From: Coriobacteriia bacterium
Lineage (GTDB): Bacteria; Actinomycetota; Coriobacteriia; Anaerosomatales; Anaerosomataceae
DNA: 64,000 nucleotides
Direction: 5' to 3'
NCBI GenBank assembly: GCA_030655755.1
Contig: JAUSOQ010000057.1
Coordinates: 1 to 64,000, forward strand
Part shown: positions 8,154 to 15,032 of the stretch, in pieces
Numbering within the stretch: the first letter of the stretch is position 1
Layout of the letters: the number at the start of each line of letters is the position of its first letter
Program-made: the position numbers and the translations under genes
The notes under the pieces: model-generated
Seen by the model: the letters and a program-made list of their open reading frames with translations, nothing else
Told to the model about the DNA's origin: nothing
Database searches by the model: none

Positions 8154-8183
8154 GCACTTGGTAGCGGTGATGGAGGGGCCAAG

Positions 8184-8672
8184 ATGGCGACCATTGTGTC
8201 TCTTCGCCAGGTGGTCGACGAACTCGACATCCTGACAGACGAGTCCAGCGTCTACCTCAACCGGCAGACGGGCGAACTCTACACGCTCCCGGATGAGGTG
8301 GCGGGCATGGTCGAGGACGATGCCGATCCGGAGGACCTTGCCGAATGGCTGGGTGACGAAGTCCCCAAGGTCCGCGAGATCCTCGAGTCGGAGGACTGGC
8401 TCGCCCTACCCACGAGGTTCGACATCCACGAGTGGGCGATCATGGACGATTTCGCCCGCTCAATCGACGACCCCGAACTTCAGGATGAGTTGCTGGGTGC
8501 CATCCGGGGCCGTGGGGCGTTCCGATACTTCAAGGACACCATCCACCGGCGCGAGATCCAGCAGGACTGGTATGACTTCAAGACAGCGGCGCTCGCACAG
8601 ATTGCCGCTGACTGGCTCGATGGGCACGGCATCTCCTACACTCGTGACGCAGGTGCATCGCCGGCGGGGTAG
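8184..8672 (+). CDS. UPF0158 family protein
   Basis: The 162-residue protein matches the uncharacterised UPF0158 family: an N-terminal strand-rich part with VYLNRQTGELYTL, then an acidic helical region (FDIHEWAIMDDFA) and a C-terminal RGAFRYFKD-WYDFK block. No biochemical role is established for the family. The ATG at 8184 is chosen because GGAGGGG precedes it; an earlier in-frame start would lie inside attC site 6. It is the sole gene of a cassette between sites 6 and 7. Confidence 0.85.
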   Translation: MATIVSLRQVVDELDILTDESSVYLNRQTGELYTLPDEVAGMVEDDADPEDLAEWLGDEVPKVREILESEDWLALPTRFDIHEWAIMDDFARSIDDPELQDELLGAIRGRGAFRYFKDTIHRREIQQDWYDFKTAALAQIAADWLDGHGISYTRDAGASPAG

Positions 8673-8677
8673 GAGGC

Positions 8678-8738
8678 GCCGAACAAGGGGATCAAGCTGA
8701 CTCGCTTCGCTCGCAGCTTATCCCCAACAACGTTAGGT
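8678..8738 (+). repeat. attC-like site 7
   Basis: The 61-bp site has left core GCCGAAC and right core GTTAGGT. GGGGATCAAGCTGACTCGC pairs with GCTCGCAGCTTATCCCC around a TTC loop, with bulges confined to one arm. It begins 5 bases after the stop of the UPF0158 gene. Confidence 0.87.
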
Positions 8739-8796
8739 GCTCCGCTCGTGGCGATTCTGTGTACCGTCAGTAATCGTTCGCGCCATCGGTCTCAGT

Positions 8797-8858
8797 AGCC
8801 AACAGCGCTCGCCCCGTATTCCGCCTGAGCCTCGCAGGTGAAGCCAAACATGTTAGGT
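8797..8858 (+). repeat. Possible decayed attC-like site 8
   Basis: A GTTAGGT core at 8852-8858 and an AGCCAAC at 8797-8803 are spaced like an attC, but the sequence between them pairs poorly. The 114 bp from 8739 to 8852 hold no credible gene, so this could be the remnant of a geneless cassette. Confidence 0.25.
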
Positions 8859-8901
8859 CAGATCCCACGAGTTCCTTCGACTTGTAGTGGCTACTCCTCG
8901 G

Positions 8902-8921
8902 TTGTACTATGGTTTGTACAA
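8902..8921 (+). promoter_or_regulatory. Likely operator of the Phd/ParE module
   Basis: TTGTAC at 8902-8907 and GTACAA at 8916-8921 form a 6-bp inverted repeat with an 8-base spacer, 23 bases before the antitoxin start. A further TGTACTT lies at 8928-8934. Such a palindrome directly upstream is the usual autoregulatory site of a Phd-type antitoxin. Confidence 0.5.
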
Positions 8922-8943
8922 GCCAATGTACTTGGAGGCAACG

Positions 8944-9231
8944 ATGCAGCCAATCAAGTTCGATGAGGACATCCGACCACTTTCGGAGTTTCGCGCCGGG
9001 GTCGCCTCCTTCGTCAAGCAGGTGAATGACAGTGGCCGACCACTCGTGCTGACGCAGCGCGGTCGAGGAGTCGCGGTCGTCGTCGACATTCGCGAGTTCG
9101 AAGCTATGCGAGAGAGGCTGGTGCTTCTCGAGGATATTGCCGTTGCGGAGGCGCAGCTCGCCGCCGGCGAAGGTATCCCGCACGCTGAAGCTAAGGCCCG
9201 AGTACTTGAGAGCATTCGCAAGTGCAGGTGA
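8944..9231 (+). CDS. Phd/YefM-like antitoxin
   Basis: The 95-residue protein has the Phd/YefM fold signature: PLSEFRAGVASFVKQV, then PLVLTQRGRGVAVVVDIREFEAM, and a charged C-terminal tail ending RVLESIRKCR. It should bind the ParE-like toxin and repress its own promoter at the palindrome upstream. The ATG at 8944 follows TTGGAGG at good spacing; earlier in-frame starts would run through the operator. It overlaps the toxin gene by 10 bp. Confidence 0.9.
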   Translation: MQPIKFDEDIRPLSEFRAGVASFVKQVNDSGRPLVLTQRGRGVAVVVDIREFEAMRERLVLLEDIAVAEAQLAAGEGIPHAEAKARVLESIRKCR

Positions 9232-9518
9232 CTTGGACCGACCCGGCTCTCGAACGGGTCAGAGAGATTGCGCTTCATATAGCGCTCGACGATGTAGATG
9301 CAGCGGAACGATGGGCTGTCGGAGTCTTCGATGCAGTCGAACGGCTGGCGACCTTCCCGGAATCCGGACGCGTGGTTCCGGAGTTGGGCTCCCGCACAGT
9401 CCGCGAGTTGATCCTGGGATCGTATCGAGTGTTCTACCGCGTTGGCCAGGCGGTTGAGGTGCTCTCAGTCCGGCACGGCAGCCAGCTGATTCGCGCTGAG
9501 GAAGTCCACGAGGACTGA
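9222..9518 (+). CDS. ParE-type RelE-superfamily toxin
   Basis: The 98-residue protein fits ParE/RelE plasmid-stabilisation toxins: WTDPALERVREI at the start, AERWAVGVFDAVERLATFPESGR in the middle, then VRELILGSYRVFYRV and a terminal VLSVRHGSQLI. ParE members poison gyrase, and RelE members cleave mRNA; sequence alone does not decide which. It starts at GTG inside the antitoxin gene and ends just before attC-like site 9. Confidence 0.9.
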   Translation: MQVTWTDPALERVREIALHIALDDVDAAERWAVGVFDAVERLATFPESGRVVPELGSRTVRELILGSYRVFYRVGQAVEVLSVRHGSQLIRAEEVHED

Positions 9519-9596
9519 CCTAGCGGATCGAGCGGGCGGCGGGAGCGCTACAATCAAGCAAGGGATGGGCCGCCGCTCATCCGCAATGCGTTAGGA
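9514..9596 (+). repeat. attC-like site 9 (copy of site 2)
   Basis: The right core is GTTAGGA, and the stem GCGGATCGAGCGGGCGGC/GCCGCCGCTCATCCGC is the same as in site 2. Bases 9522-9592 are identical to 932-1002. The left core (near TGACCTAG) is degenerate. Confidence 0.68.
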
Positions 9597-9638
9597 ATAG
9601 CCGCGTCACCGTGCGCGGCTTGCGCAAGGGTTTATCGC

Positions 9639-9669
9639 TGACGTATAGTATGGGTTAGGTTGTACGTCA
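9639..9669 (+). promoter_or_regulatory. Likely operator of the RHH/PIN module
   Basis: TGACGTA at 9639-9645 and TACGTCA at 9663-9669 form a perfect 7-bp inverted repeat with a 17-base spacer. The spacer includes a TATAGT that could be a -10 element, and the right half abuts the GGAGG ribosome binding site. Autorepression by the ribbon-helix-helix antitoxin is the likely use. Confidence 0.5.
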
Positions 9670-9680
9670 GGAGGCCCTAC

Positions 9681-9917
9681 ATGAACACCAAACTCACCCT
9701 GCGGCTCGATGACAAGCTCATCGCAAGCGCCAAACGCCGCTCGGCCGAATCTGGCAAGTCCGTTTCGCAGCTCGTCTCGGACTTCTTCACTCTGATCGAT
9801 GCAGAGGACGCTGGCATCGAGATCACCCCTCGCGTCCGCTCGCTTCGCGGAGTGCTTGCCGGCTCCAACTTGGACGAGAGCGACTACCGCCGTCACCTTG
9901 AGGAGAAGTACCGGTGA
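9681..9917 (+). CDS. Ribbon-helix-helix antitoxin
   Basis: The 78-residue protein starts with a ribbon-helix-helix strand and helix (TKLTLRLDDKLIASAKRRSAESGKSVSQLV, quoted only as its outline: TKLTLRLDD, then SGKSVSQLVSDFF), followed by a toxin-binding tail (RGVLAGSNLDESDYRRHLEEKY). The ATG at 9681 follows CAGGAGG. It overlaps the PIN toxin gene by 4 bp. It is expected to bind the palindrome upstream and to neutralise the toxin. Confidence 0.88.
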   Translation: MNTKLTLRLDDKLIASAKRRSAESGKSVSQLVSDFFTLIDAEDAGIEITPRVRSLRGVLAGSNLDESDYRRHLEEKYR

Positions 9918-10336
9918 AGGTGCTGTTCGATACGAACGTCGTGCTCGACCACCTATTGGGCCGTGAGCCCCACGCTGACACGGCGGAACGACTGCTGAAC
10001 CTCGTCGACACGGGGAGGATCGACGGGGTCATCTGTTCTACGACCGCCACGACCATTCACTATCTGGCGTCCAAGGCGGTCGGAGCGTCGGCGGCTATGG
10101 ACTATCTCCGCAAGCTGCTCGCGATGTTCGATGTAGCGTGCGTGGACCGGGAAGTGCTTCAGGGCGCGCTCGACCTGGGCTTCACGGACTTCGAAGATGC
10201 CGTTTTGCATGAAGCGGCCTGCAAGGTCGGTGCAGCGGCAATCGTGACTCGCAATGGCAAGGACTTCGTGCGGTCGTCACTGCCGGTGTTCAGCCCCTCT
10301 GAGCTTCTCGCAGCCGTGTACGCCGAACCCAAGTAG
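9914..10336 (+). CDS. PIN-domain toxin
   Basis: The 140-residue PIN domain has Asp6 in LFDTNVVLDHLL, the conserved TTIHYLASK segment in the middle, and DFEDAVLHEAA with AIVTRNGKDF near the end. These supply the metal-binding acidic cluster of this subfamily. RNA cleavage is the expected activity. It starts at GTG overlapping the ribbon-helix-helix antitoxin. The C-terminal half is closely similar to the broken gene at 11,907-12,179. Confidence 0.9.
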   Translation: MKVLFDTNVVLDHLLGREPHADTAERLLNLVDTGRIDGVICSTTATTIHYLASKAVGASAAMDYLRKLLAMFDVACVDREVLQGALDLGFTDFEDAVLHEAACKVGAAAIVTRNGKDFVRSSLPVFSPSELLAAVYAEPK

Positions 10337-10339
10337 TGG

Positions 10340-10397
10340 GCGGAACCTGACAGACCGCTCGGGATAGACTGGGAACCGATCGGCGCGCAGGTTAAGC
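10340..10397 (+). repeat. Possible attC-like site 10
   Basis: GCGGAAC at 10340 and GTTAAGC at 10391-10397 resemble attC cores and sit directly after the PIN gene stop. Pairing between the arms is limited (CCTG/CAGG and ACCG/CGG), so the site is weak. The following bases to 10,568 show no gene. Confidence 0.35.
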
Positions 10398-10568
10398 GCT
10401 CGTACTTGGCGACACTGTTCGTCAAGGCCACTTCTCATGCACTGCTCACGATGCTGCAGACGGAGATGAACACTCGAGTCTCTGGCTAGGATGATGCCTT
10501 AGTTATTGTGCTTGAGAACGCGCTGCTGGATGCGCAAGCATGCGATACACGCCTACCAGGGGGGCACA

Positions 10569-11030
10569 TTGAGAGCGCCTAAGTCGTCCGTCCCGCCCGT
10601 GCGGGCGATATGGTTCATCGGGTCGATCGTGCCGGTCGTTCTTCTGTTTCAGATGTTCGCGCTTGCAGGAGCGGCCGCCACTGTGAGCGAGCTCTTCGAC
10701 CCCACGCCGCTTTTTGTCGCTATCGCCATTCTGGTTGCGTGGCGCTGGAACGGGGTTTCTCGGAAATGGTTTGCAAAAGCGGGAGTCCTGGCCGCAGTGA
10801 TGTCGCTGGAGTGGATCGCCTGGCACGTTCGATTGAGTCAGACACCTGGCTCCACGACCATGTATGGATTCCAACAGCAGACATATGCGTTGGCGGCGCG
10901 TTTGCTGTCGTTCTACCTTGCTGAGGGTTTGCTACTGTTGATAGCGTGTGTTGTTGCTTCAACCTTGTCGATAAACGGGATCTGCCGGGCCAGGAAGGCG
11001 CATTGCGCCAATGCCGCCACTCACGCATAA
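10569..11030 (+). CDS. Membrane protein of unknown function
   Basis: The product has about 153 residues with four hydrophobic stretches (VRAIWFIGSIVPVVLLF, FVAIAILVAW, AKAGVLAAVMSLEWIAW and LAEGLLLLIACVVAS) and little polar sequence. No family was recognised. A TTG at 10,569 is chosen as the start because an AGGGGGG run precedes it at 5 bases; in-frame ATG and GTG starts further upstream lack a ribosome binding site. The end overlaps the methyltransferase gene by 20 bp. Confidence 0.5.
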   Translation: MRAPKSSVPPVRAIWFIGSIVPVVLLFQMFALAGAAATVSELFDPTPLFVAIAILVAWRWNGVSRKWFAKAGVLAAVMSLEWIAWHVRLSQTPGSTTMYGFQQQTYALAARLLSFYLAEGLLLLIACVVASTLSINGICRARKAHCANAATHA

Positions 11031-11859
11031 CGATTACGAGCTCCTGGATAGCGGGGAAGGCCGGAAGCTTGAACGCTTCGGTGACGTGATCTTGTCACGC
11101 CCGTGCGAGCAAGCCCTGTGGGAGAAGCAGAAGCCTGAGCTGTGGGCGACTTTCTCGGCAACCTTTGACCGAGGGCGCGGGTGGATCGCCCGGGACGATG
11201 CGCAGATGCCCGCAAGCCGGGTCGTCACCATCAACGGTATCGCCATGAAGCTCAAGCCCACTCCCGCCGGTCACCTGGGCGTATTCCCGGAGACGCGCCA
11301 ACTGTGGGGCTGGGTCACTGACACGCTGAAGCAGGCGCCCCAGGGTACGAGTGTGCTCAACTTGTTCGCGTACTCGGGCGGCGCAACGCTGGCCGCAGCG
11401 CGTGCCGGCTGCGCGGTATGCCATCTGGATTCCTCGCGGTCAATGGTCACGCGTGCACGAGAGAACGCCGCGCTGAACCAGCTGGAAGACACCCCCATCC
11501 GATGGATCGTGGAAGATGTGAACAAGTTCCTTGATCGTGAGATCCGCAGGGGCCGTCGATACGACGCGATCATGCTGGACCCGCCATCGTTTGGGCGCGG
11601 CATCAAAGGCGAGCAGTACAAGCTCGACAAGGACCTGGTCGCCACTTTGGAGAAGTGCCGAACGCTTCTGTCCCAGAAACCCGAGTTCCTCCTGCTCACC
11701 TCACACACTCAGGGCGTGACGACGGAGCAGCTTGAGGAAGTGGCGGGAGAGGTGCTGGGTTCCGGTTCCATCACAAGCGACCAGATGGAGTTGACTGGTG
11801 CTGCGGATGTGCGCCCGGTGAGCAGTGGCGTATGGGCTTGCTGGAGTGGCGCGCGGTAG
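11011..11859 (+). CDS. Class I SAM-dependent methyltransferase (rRNA-methyltransferase-like)
   Basis: The 282-residue protein has the Rossmann SAM motif VLNLFAYSGGATLAAA and the catalytic-loop motif LDPPSFGRG, and keeps the extended N-terminal beta region typical of RlmI/RlmK-type 23S rRNA methyltransferases. The DPPSF variant fits the RlmK branch more than RlmI. It overlaps the preceding membrane-protein gene. Its place between cassette-like genes suggests it was acquired, but no clean attC-like site flanks it directly. Confidence 0.82.
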   Translation: MPPLTHNDYELLDSGEGRKLERFGDVILSRPCEQALWEKQKPELWATFSATFDRGRGWIARDDAQMPASRVVTINGIAMKLKPTPAGHLGVFPETRQLWGWVTDTLKQAPQGTSVLNLFAYSGGATLAAARAGCAVCHLDSSRSMVTRARENAALNQLEDTPIRWIVEDVNKFLDREIRRGRRYDAIMLDPPSFGRGIKGEQYKLDKDLVATLEKCRTLLSQKPEFLLLTSHTQGVTTEQLEEVAGEVLGSGSITSDQMELTGAADVRPVSSGVWACWSGAR

Positions 11860-11906
11860 TAGTCCTTTTGGCTACCCCTGGAAGCCGCGCGTAAGGTAGT
11901 CCGCGA

Positions 11907-12179
11907 ATCCTGTTCGAAGTCGCACCGGTTGACCGCGATGTGCTCGACGGCGCGCTAGACATCGACTTCACGGACTACGAGGAGGCTGTGCTTCACGAGG
12001 CCGCGCGTGCCGTTGGGGCGAACGCCATCATCACCCGGGATCGTCGCGACTTCGCCAACTCGGCTGTTCGGCAACTCGCTGAGTTCTGGCTCATCCTCCA
12101 GCGATCAGTCGACCCGTGGGACGCTGCGCAGGCTATCAAGGACGACGTGGCCCGGATCAAGCCGTTGAGTGTCACCTAA
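11907..12179 (+). pseudogene. 5'-truncated PIN-domain gene with a foreign tail
   Basis: From about 11,907 the frame encodes FEVAPVDRDVLDGALDIDF and DYEEAVLHEAA plus AIITRDRRDF, which match the C-terminal half of the intact PIN toxin at 9914-10336. The N-terminal 85 or so residues, including the first catalytic Asp, are missing. After the PIN part the frame continues into a tail (RQLAEFW to IKPLSVT) that is not PIN-like but matches the partial gene at 1-74. It therefore looks like a fused remnant of two genes. A short product from GTG 11,940 is possible but unlikely to be active. Confidence 0.65.
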
Positions 12180-12255
12180 GCGCAACAGCAGAACGCCAGG
12201 AGCGATAGACTGAAGTGAGCGCAGAAGCCGCAGCTGATACGCTAAAATATTGGGC
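12173..12255 (+). repeat. Degenerate attC-like site 11
   Basis: The internal block CCAGGAGCGATAGACTGAAG and the GCCGCAGCTGAT arm match site 1 almost base for base. The outer ends (CACCTAAG and ATTGGGC) are far from consensus. It follows the same protein tail as site 1, so both probably derive from one ancestral cassette end. Confidence 0.45.
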
Positions 12256-12322
12256 AGGGCTCAGATTTTGCGAGGGGTAGGTCGGCGGCGAGAGCTGCGC
12301 GTCGCTGATGGGACTGGGGCTG

Positions 12323-12577
12323 ATGCAGATGTCTGAGTACACGAAGGACGACGCGCTGACATGCATCGAATCGATGCGCCTCATGCTTGGCAATCGCGTA
12401 GGGTTCAAGTGGCTTGTCGAGAAACTGTCCCACCTCGCCGCCTACATCGAATCGATCGCAGCCAAGAACGAACGGCTGAACGCCTACCTCGACTGGGCGA
12501 ACGCGAGAGACGACTACGAGTCGTACTGCGCCAATCCCGACGCCGCCCTCCGAGATGACGCACCAGAGGAAGGCTGA
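12323..12577 (+). CDS. Small protein of unknown function
   Basis: The reading frame encodes about 84 residues, mostly helical and charged (MSEYTKDDALTCIESMRLML, then AYIESIAAKNERLNAYLDWA), ending acidic. No family was recognised. ATG at 12,323 follows a GGGGCT at 6-8 bases; 12,308 and 12,329 are alternative starts. It lies after the last cassette-like site and may be the last cassette or resident sequence. Confidence 0.45.
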   Translation: MQMSEYTKDDALTCIESMRLMLGNRVGFKWLVEKLSHLAAYIESIAAKNERLNAYLDWANARDDYESYCANPDAALRDDAPEEG

Positions 12578-12675
12578 ATCGTTCTCGAGGCATTCGCGCC
12601 CATGGCGCCGCGCACCGATACGGTGGAGCGTTTCCATCCCGTACCTTGGGGGCCGTCGCAGTGCGCAGTGGTCGT

Positions 12676-13098
12676 CTAGTCGTGGAAGTGGCCGGATTCG
12701 TGGACCTCTTCCACCTTCGCCTTGAACGCCTCGAAGAGCGGCATGACGGTCTGCATCGGTTCGCCGGTCTCAGTGTCTTCGGGTAGTGCTTCGACCGCGT
12801 CGATCAGATCCTGGTGCGCAGCGACGGCGTCCGCGATGTCCATCCCCTCTACTCCCTCAGCGGCTTGCTCGACGCCCTTCCATCGAGATGAGAGCCTCTC
12901 GGTGACGGATCGGACGTCAGCGGTCGTCGCTTCAGGTCCAAGCAGGTAGAAGGACGCGAACTCATGCTCCACGCTGTGGATCGCCTCATCGAGAGCGGCG
13001 CGCTCTTCTTCCTGAGCCGAAGCCTGGCATCCTGACACCAGTCCGACCAACACTATGGCGGTGCAGCAGAGCACGAGTACTCGTCGCACGGATCCCAC
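12676..13098 (-). CDS. Lipoprotein of unknown function
   Basis: On the minus strand, the 140-residue product has a lipoprotein signal: hydrophobic VLVLCCTAIVLVGL followed by the lipobox LVSGC, so it should be anchored to the outer face of the membrane. The mature part is helical and acidic with a His-rich end (HESGHFHD), which could bind metal. The GTG start at 13,098 is chosen because AAGGAG lies 5 bases upstream. It is the first gene on the opposite strand and marks the edge of the cassette region. Confidence 0.75.
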   Translation of the reverse strand: MGSVRRVLVLCCTAIVLVGLVSGCQASAQEEERAALDEAIHSVEHEFASFYLLGPEATTADVRSVTERLSSRWKGVEQAAEGVEGMDIADAVAAHQDLIDAVEALPEDTETGEPMQTVMPLFEAFKAKVEEVHESGHFHD

Positions 13099-13284
13099 CC
13101 ACTCTCCTTGAGACGAACCTTCGAGCAACCGGGTGTGGTGATTCGACAACACCAGTCGCTCGCATTCATCCTACCAGGGTCCGCCGTGAGTGTAGAGTGC
13201 TCGAATGGAGAAACGACCCGCTTATGCGTTCGCCATGAGTATCGTCTACGGTTGGCGGCTGCTTGCTCTCACGATGTAGGCTGT

Positions 13285-13345
13285 GGGTGGTCGGGAGCGT
13301 TAGCATGGAGTGAGCCGCTTCGGCTGTTGCGGATGCGTTCGACGT
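13285..13345 (+). repeat. attC-like internal repeat remnant
   Basis: The block GGAGCGTTAGCATGGAGTGAG near 13,299-13,319 (outline: GGAGCG, TAG, TGGAGTGAG) matches the internal part of sites 1 and 11. The flanks do not form a convincing attC hairpin. It may be the footprint of a former array end between the lipoprotein and HemW-like genes. Confidence 0.3.
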
Positions 13346-13371
13346 CCGTTGGTCAGGCCCACACACGACGC

Positions 13372-14637
13372 ATGGAGAAACACTTGCTGACGACGATACT
13401 GCGCGCGGTGTTGGCGAGAAGCCTCAAGCCGTTCGTGTTCGAGTCGACCGACCACTCGCCTGCGCTTGACCTGGATGTTCCGCATCTGGGCGCGTACGTG
13501 CATATCCCGTTCTGTGAGACCCTCTGCCCGTTCTGTCCCTACTACAAAGTCGCGTACGGTGACGGTTCGGCGATGCCTGCCTACCTGGATGCCCTCGAGA
13601 GGGAGATAGCGCGCGTTCTTGGCAGGAGCGTCACGCCTCTCAGTAGCGTCTACTTCGGCGGCGGCACCCCGGCGCTCGCGGGCGAGGGTATCGGCCGTAT
13701 CATCCGTGCGATCAAGTTCCATGCCGAGATAGCCGGCGAGATCGGACTCGAGTTGCATCCCCGCGATGTGGCAGAGGACTTCACCACGATGCTTCTCGAC
13801 GCTGGCGTGACGATGGTGAGTCTTGGCGTGCAGTCCTTTCAGCCTCACTCGCTGGCTGCTCTGGGTCGGCCAACGGACCCGTCGATCAGCGTGGCCGCGC
13901 TGGGCATGCTTGGGACCGCCGGGTTCTCTGCAGTGGATGTCGACCTGATCTTCGGCATCCCGGGGCAATCGGACGATGACCTGAGGCGCGACTTCGCGCG
14001 TGCCGTCGAGTTGGGGGCGACCCAGGTCTCCACGTATCCGTTCATCGACTTCTCTTACGCGAGCAATCGCATAAAGCCGGTCTCGGAACGTCGCAAGCAA
14101 GGACTCATGTCCGTGCTGCTCAAATCTGCCGAGGAGAACGGTTTTACGCGGGGAAGTGTCTGGACGTTCCGGCGCCGGGGCACGCCATCGTACTCGTCGA
14201 TCACGCGCGACGACTTCGTGGGCTTCGGCGCATCGGCGACCACACTGTTGCGTGATCAGTTCAAGGTGAATACGTTCGACGTGGATGGGTATATCTCGGC
14301 GGTTGGAAACGGTCGTCTGCCGACCGCCTATACCTTGCGGTTCAGCCCCAGAGCACGGCGCGCGTACTGGCTCTTCTGGTCCTGCTACAACATGGATATC
14401 GGGCGCGATAGGTTCAGTGCGTTCTTCGGAGCAGAGCTGGACGAGGAGTTCGGGGGATCGCTGGCGCTTGCGAAGGCGCTCGGCATCATGGCGCCTACGG
14501 CGGACGGATACACCCTCACCGGTCGTGGCGCCTACTGGTTCCACGTGATCGAGCAGCTCTACACGCACCAGTACATCGACAAGACCTGGCGGGTCGCGAT
14601 GTCGGCCACGCCTCCCAGGCGCATCATGCTCTGGTAG
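13372..14637 (+). CDS. HemW-like radical SAM protein
   Basis: The 421-residue protein has the radical-SAM cluster motif CETLCPFCPYY (CxxxCxxC), preceded by YVHIPFC, and the GGGTP segment that binds SAM, all typical of the HemN/HemW family. True HemN needs extra residues; this architecture fits HemW-like members, which may deliver haem or act in other radical reactions. Given the multihaem cytochrome downstream, a role in haem handling is plausible but not shown. The ATG at 13,372 gives a protein starting just before the family's conserved core. Confidence 0.8.
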   Translation: MEKHLLTTILRAVLARSLKPFVFESTDHSPALDLDVPHLGAYVHIPFCETLCPFCPYYKVAYGDGSAMPAYLDALEREIARVLGRSVTPLSSVYFGGGTPALAGEGIGRIIRAIKFHAEIAGEIGLELHPRDVAEDFTTMLLDAGVTMVSLGVQSFQPHSLAALGRPTDPSISVAALGMLGTAGFSAVDVDLIFGIPGQSDDDLRRDFARAVELGATQVSTYPFIDFSYASNRIKPVSERRKQGLMSVLLKSAEENGFTRGSVWTFRRRGTPSYSSITRDDFVGFGASATTLLRDQFKVNTFDVDGYISAVGNGRLPTAYTLRFSPRARRAYWLFWSCYNMDIGRDRFSAFFGAELDEEFGGSLALAKALGIMAPTADGYTLTGRGAYWFHVIEQLYTHQYIDKTWRVAMSATPPRRIMLW

Positions 14638-14687
14638 GAGAGGGTGCCCACAATCACCGGGTTGCTGCTTTTTGGCGCAGGACCTGC

Positions 14688-14693
14688 TATACT
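14688..14693 (+). promoter_or_regulatory. Probable -10 element of the cold-shock gene
   Basis: TATACT lies about 112 bases before the csp start. No good -35 hexamer is visible at 16-18 bases (TTGCTG sits 20 bases upstream). The surrounding GACCTGCTATACTCCAG recurs almost exactly at the hisZ promoter. Confidence 0.5.
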
Positions 14694-14703
14694 CCAGCCA
14701 GGT

Positions 14704-14788
14704 GAGCCATAGGGCTCATAGGATTGCGACGTGACTGGCCGCATTCTAGCGGTAATAGTCACGTCGTTTTGTTTTGCCCCGTTGGGGC
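14704..14788 (+). promoter_or_regulatory. Structured cold-shock leader with an embedded terminator-like hairpin
   Basis: Three hairpins occupy the leader between the -10 element and the csp start. GAGCC/GGCTC spans 14704-14717. CGACGTGACT pairs perfectly with AGTCACGTCG (14727-14766), with an inner CCGC/GCGG, followed by TTTTGTTTT. GCCCC/GGGGC spans 14776-14788. The middle one has the form of an intrinsic terminator, so transcription may be attenuated or the fold may sense temperature. Confidence 0.6.
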
Positions 14789-14804
14789 GAGAGGATGGAT
14801 TTGA

Positions 14805-15008
14805 ATGGCTGAGGGTAAAGTTAAGTGGTTCAACGCTGACAAGGGTTATGGCTTCATCGAGCGCGAAGGTGGCGACGATCTGTTCGTTCACTTCTCCGAG
14901 ATCCAGGGCGAGGGCTTCAAGAGCCTCGATGAGGGTCAGGCTGTCTCCTTCACGGAAGCCACTGGCCAGAACGGCAAGCAGCAGGCGACGCAGGTTCGCG
15001 CTATCTAA
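14805..15008 (+). CDS. csp: Cold-shock protein (CspA family)
   Basis: The 67-residue protein is a single cold-shock OB fold with both RNA-binding motifs: [13 protein letters not shown] (RNP1) and LFVHFSEI (RNP2). Length and sequence fit CspA-family RNA chaperones that melt RNA structure, mainly at low temperature. It is a single-gene unit, closed by the palindrome at 15,033-15,064. A GAGAGGAT ribosome binding region precedes the ATG. Confidence 0.97.
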   Translation: MAEGKVKWFNADKGYGFIEREGGDDLFVHFSEIQGEGFKSLDEGQAVSFTEATGQNGKQQATQVRAI

Positions 15009-15032
15009 TAGCGTACTTGTTCGGACGCTCAC

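Larger units (their letters stand above)
1..12256 (+). mobile_element. Integron-type gene cassette array (right part, no integrase in window)
   Basis: All genes here run on the plus strand as short one-to-three-gene units, and most units end in an imperfect palindrome whose outer ends resemble the attC cores RYYYAAC and GTTRRRY. The best sites are at 1990-2053, 3304-3402, 8092-8153 and 8678-8738. The content (toxin-antitoxin pairs, UPF0158, orphan genes) is typical of sedentary chromosomal integrons. The left end lies outside the window, and the right end is placed at the last degenerate site. No integrase or attI was found. The attC-like structure is seen; calling it an integron is inference. 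Confidence 0.72.

Noticed and set aside
9653-9660. GTTAGGT-like core inside the operator of the RHH/PIN module
   Set aside because: No matching left core or paired arm exists around it, so it is most likely a chance match to the attC core.
10398-10568. Possible small gene between the PIN toxin and the membrane protein
   Set aside because: No frame longer than a few dozen codons has a start with a ribosome binding site, so the stretch is treated as non-coding.
13108-13371. N-terminal extension of the HemW-like protein
   Set aside because: The upstream frame crosses the opposite lipoprotein promoter region and has no HemW similarity, so ATG 13,372 is preferred.
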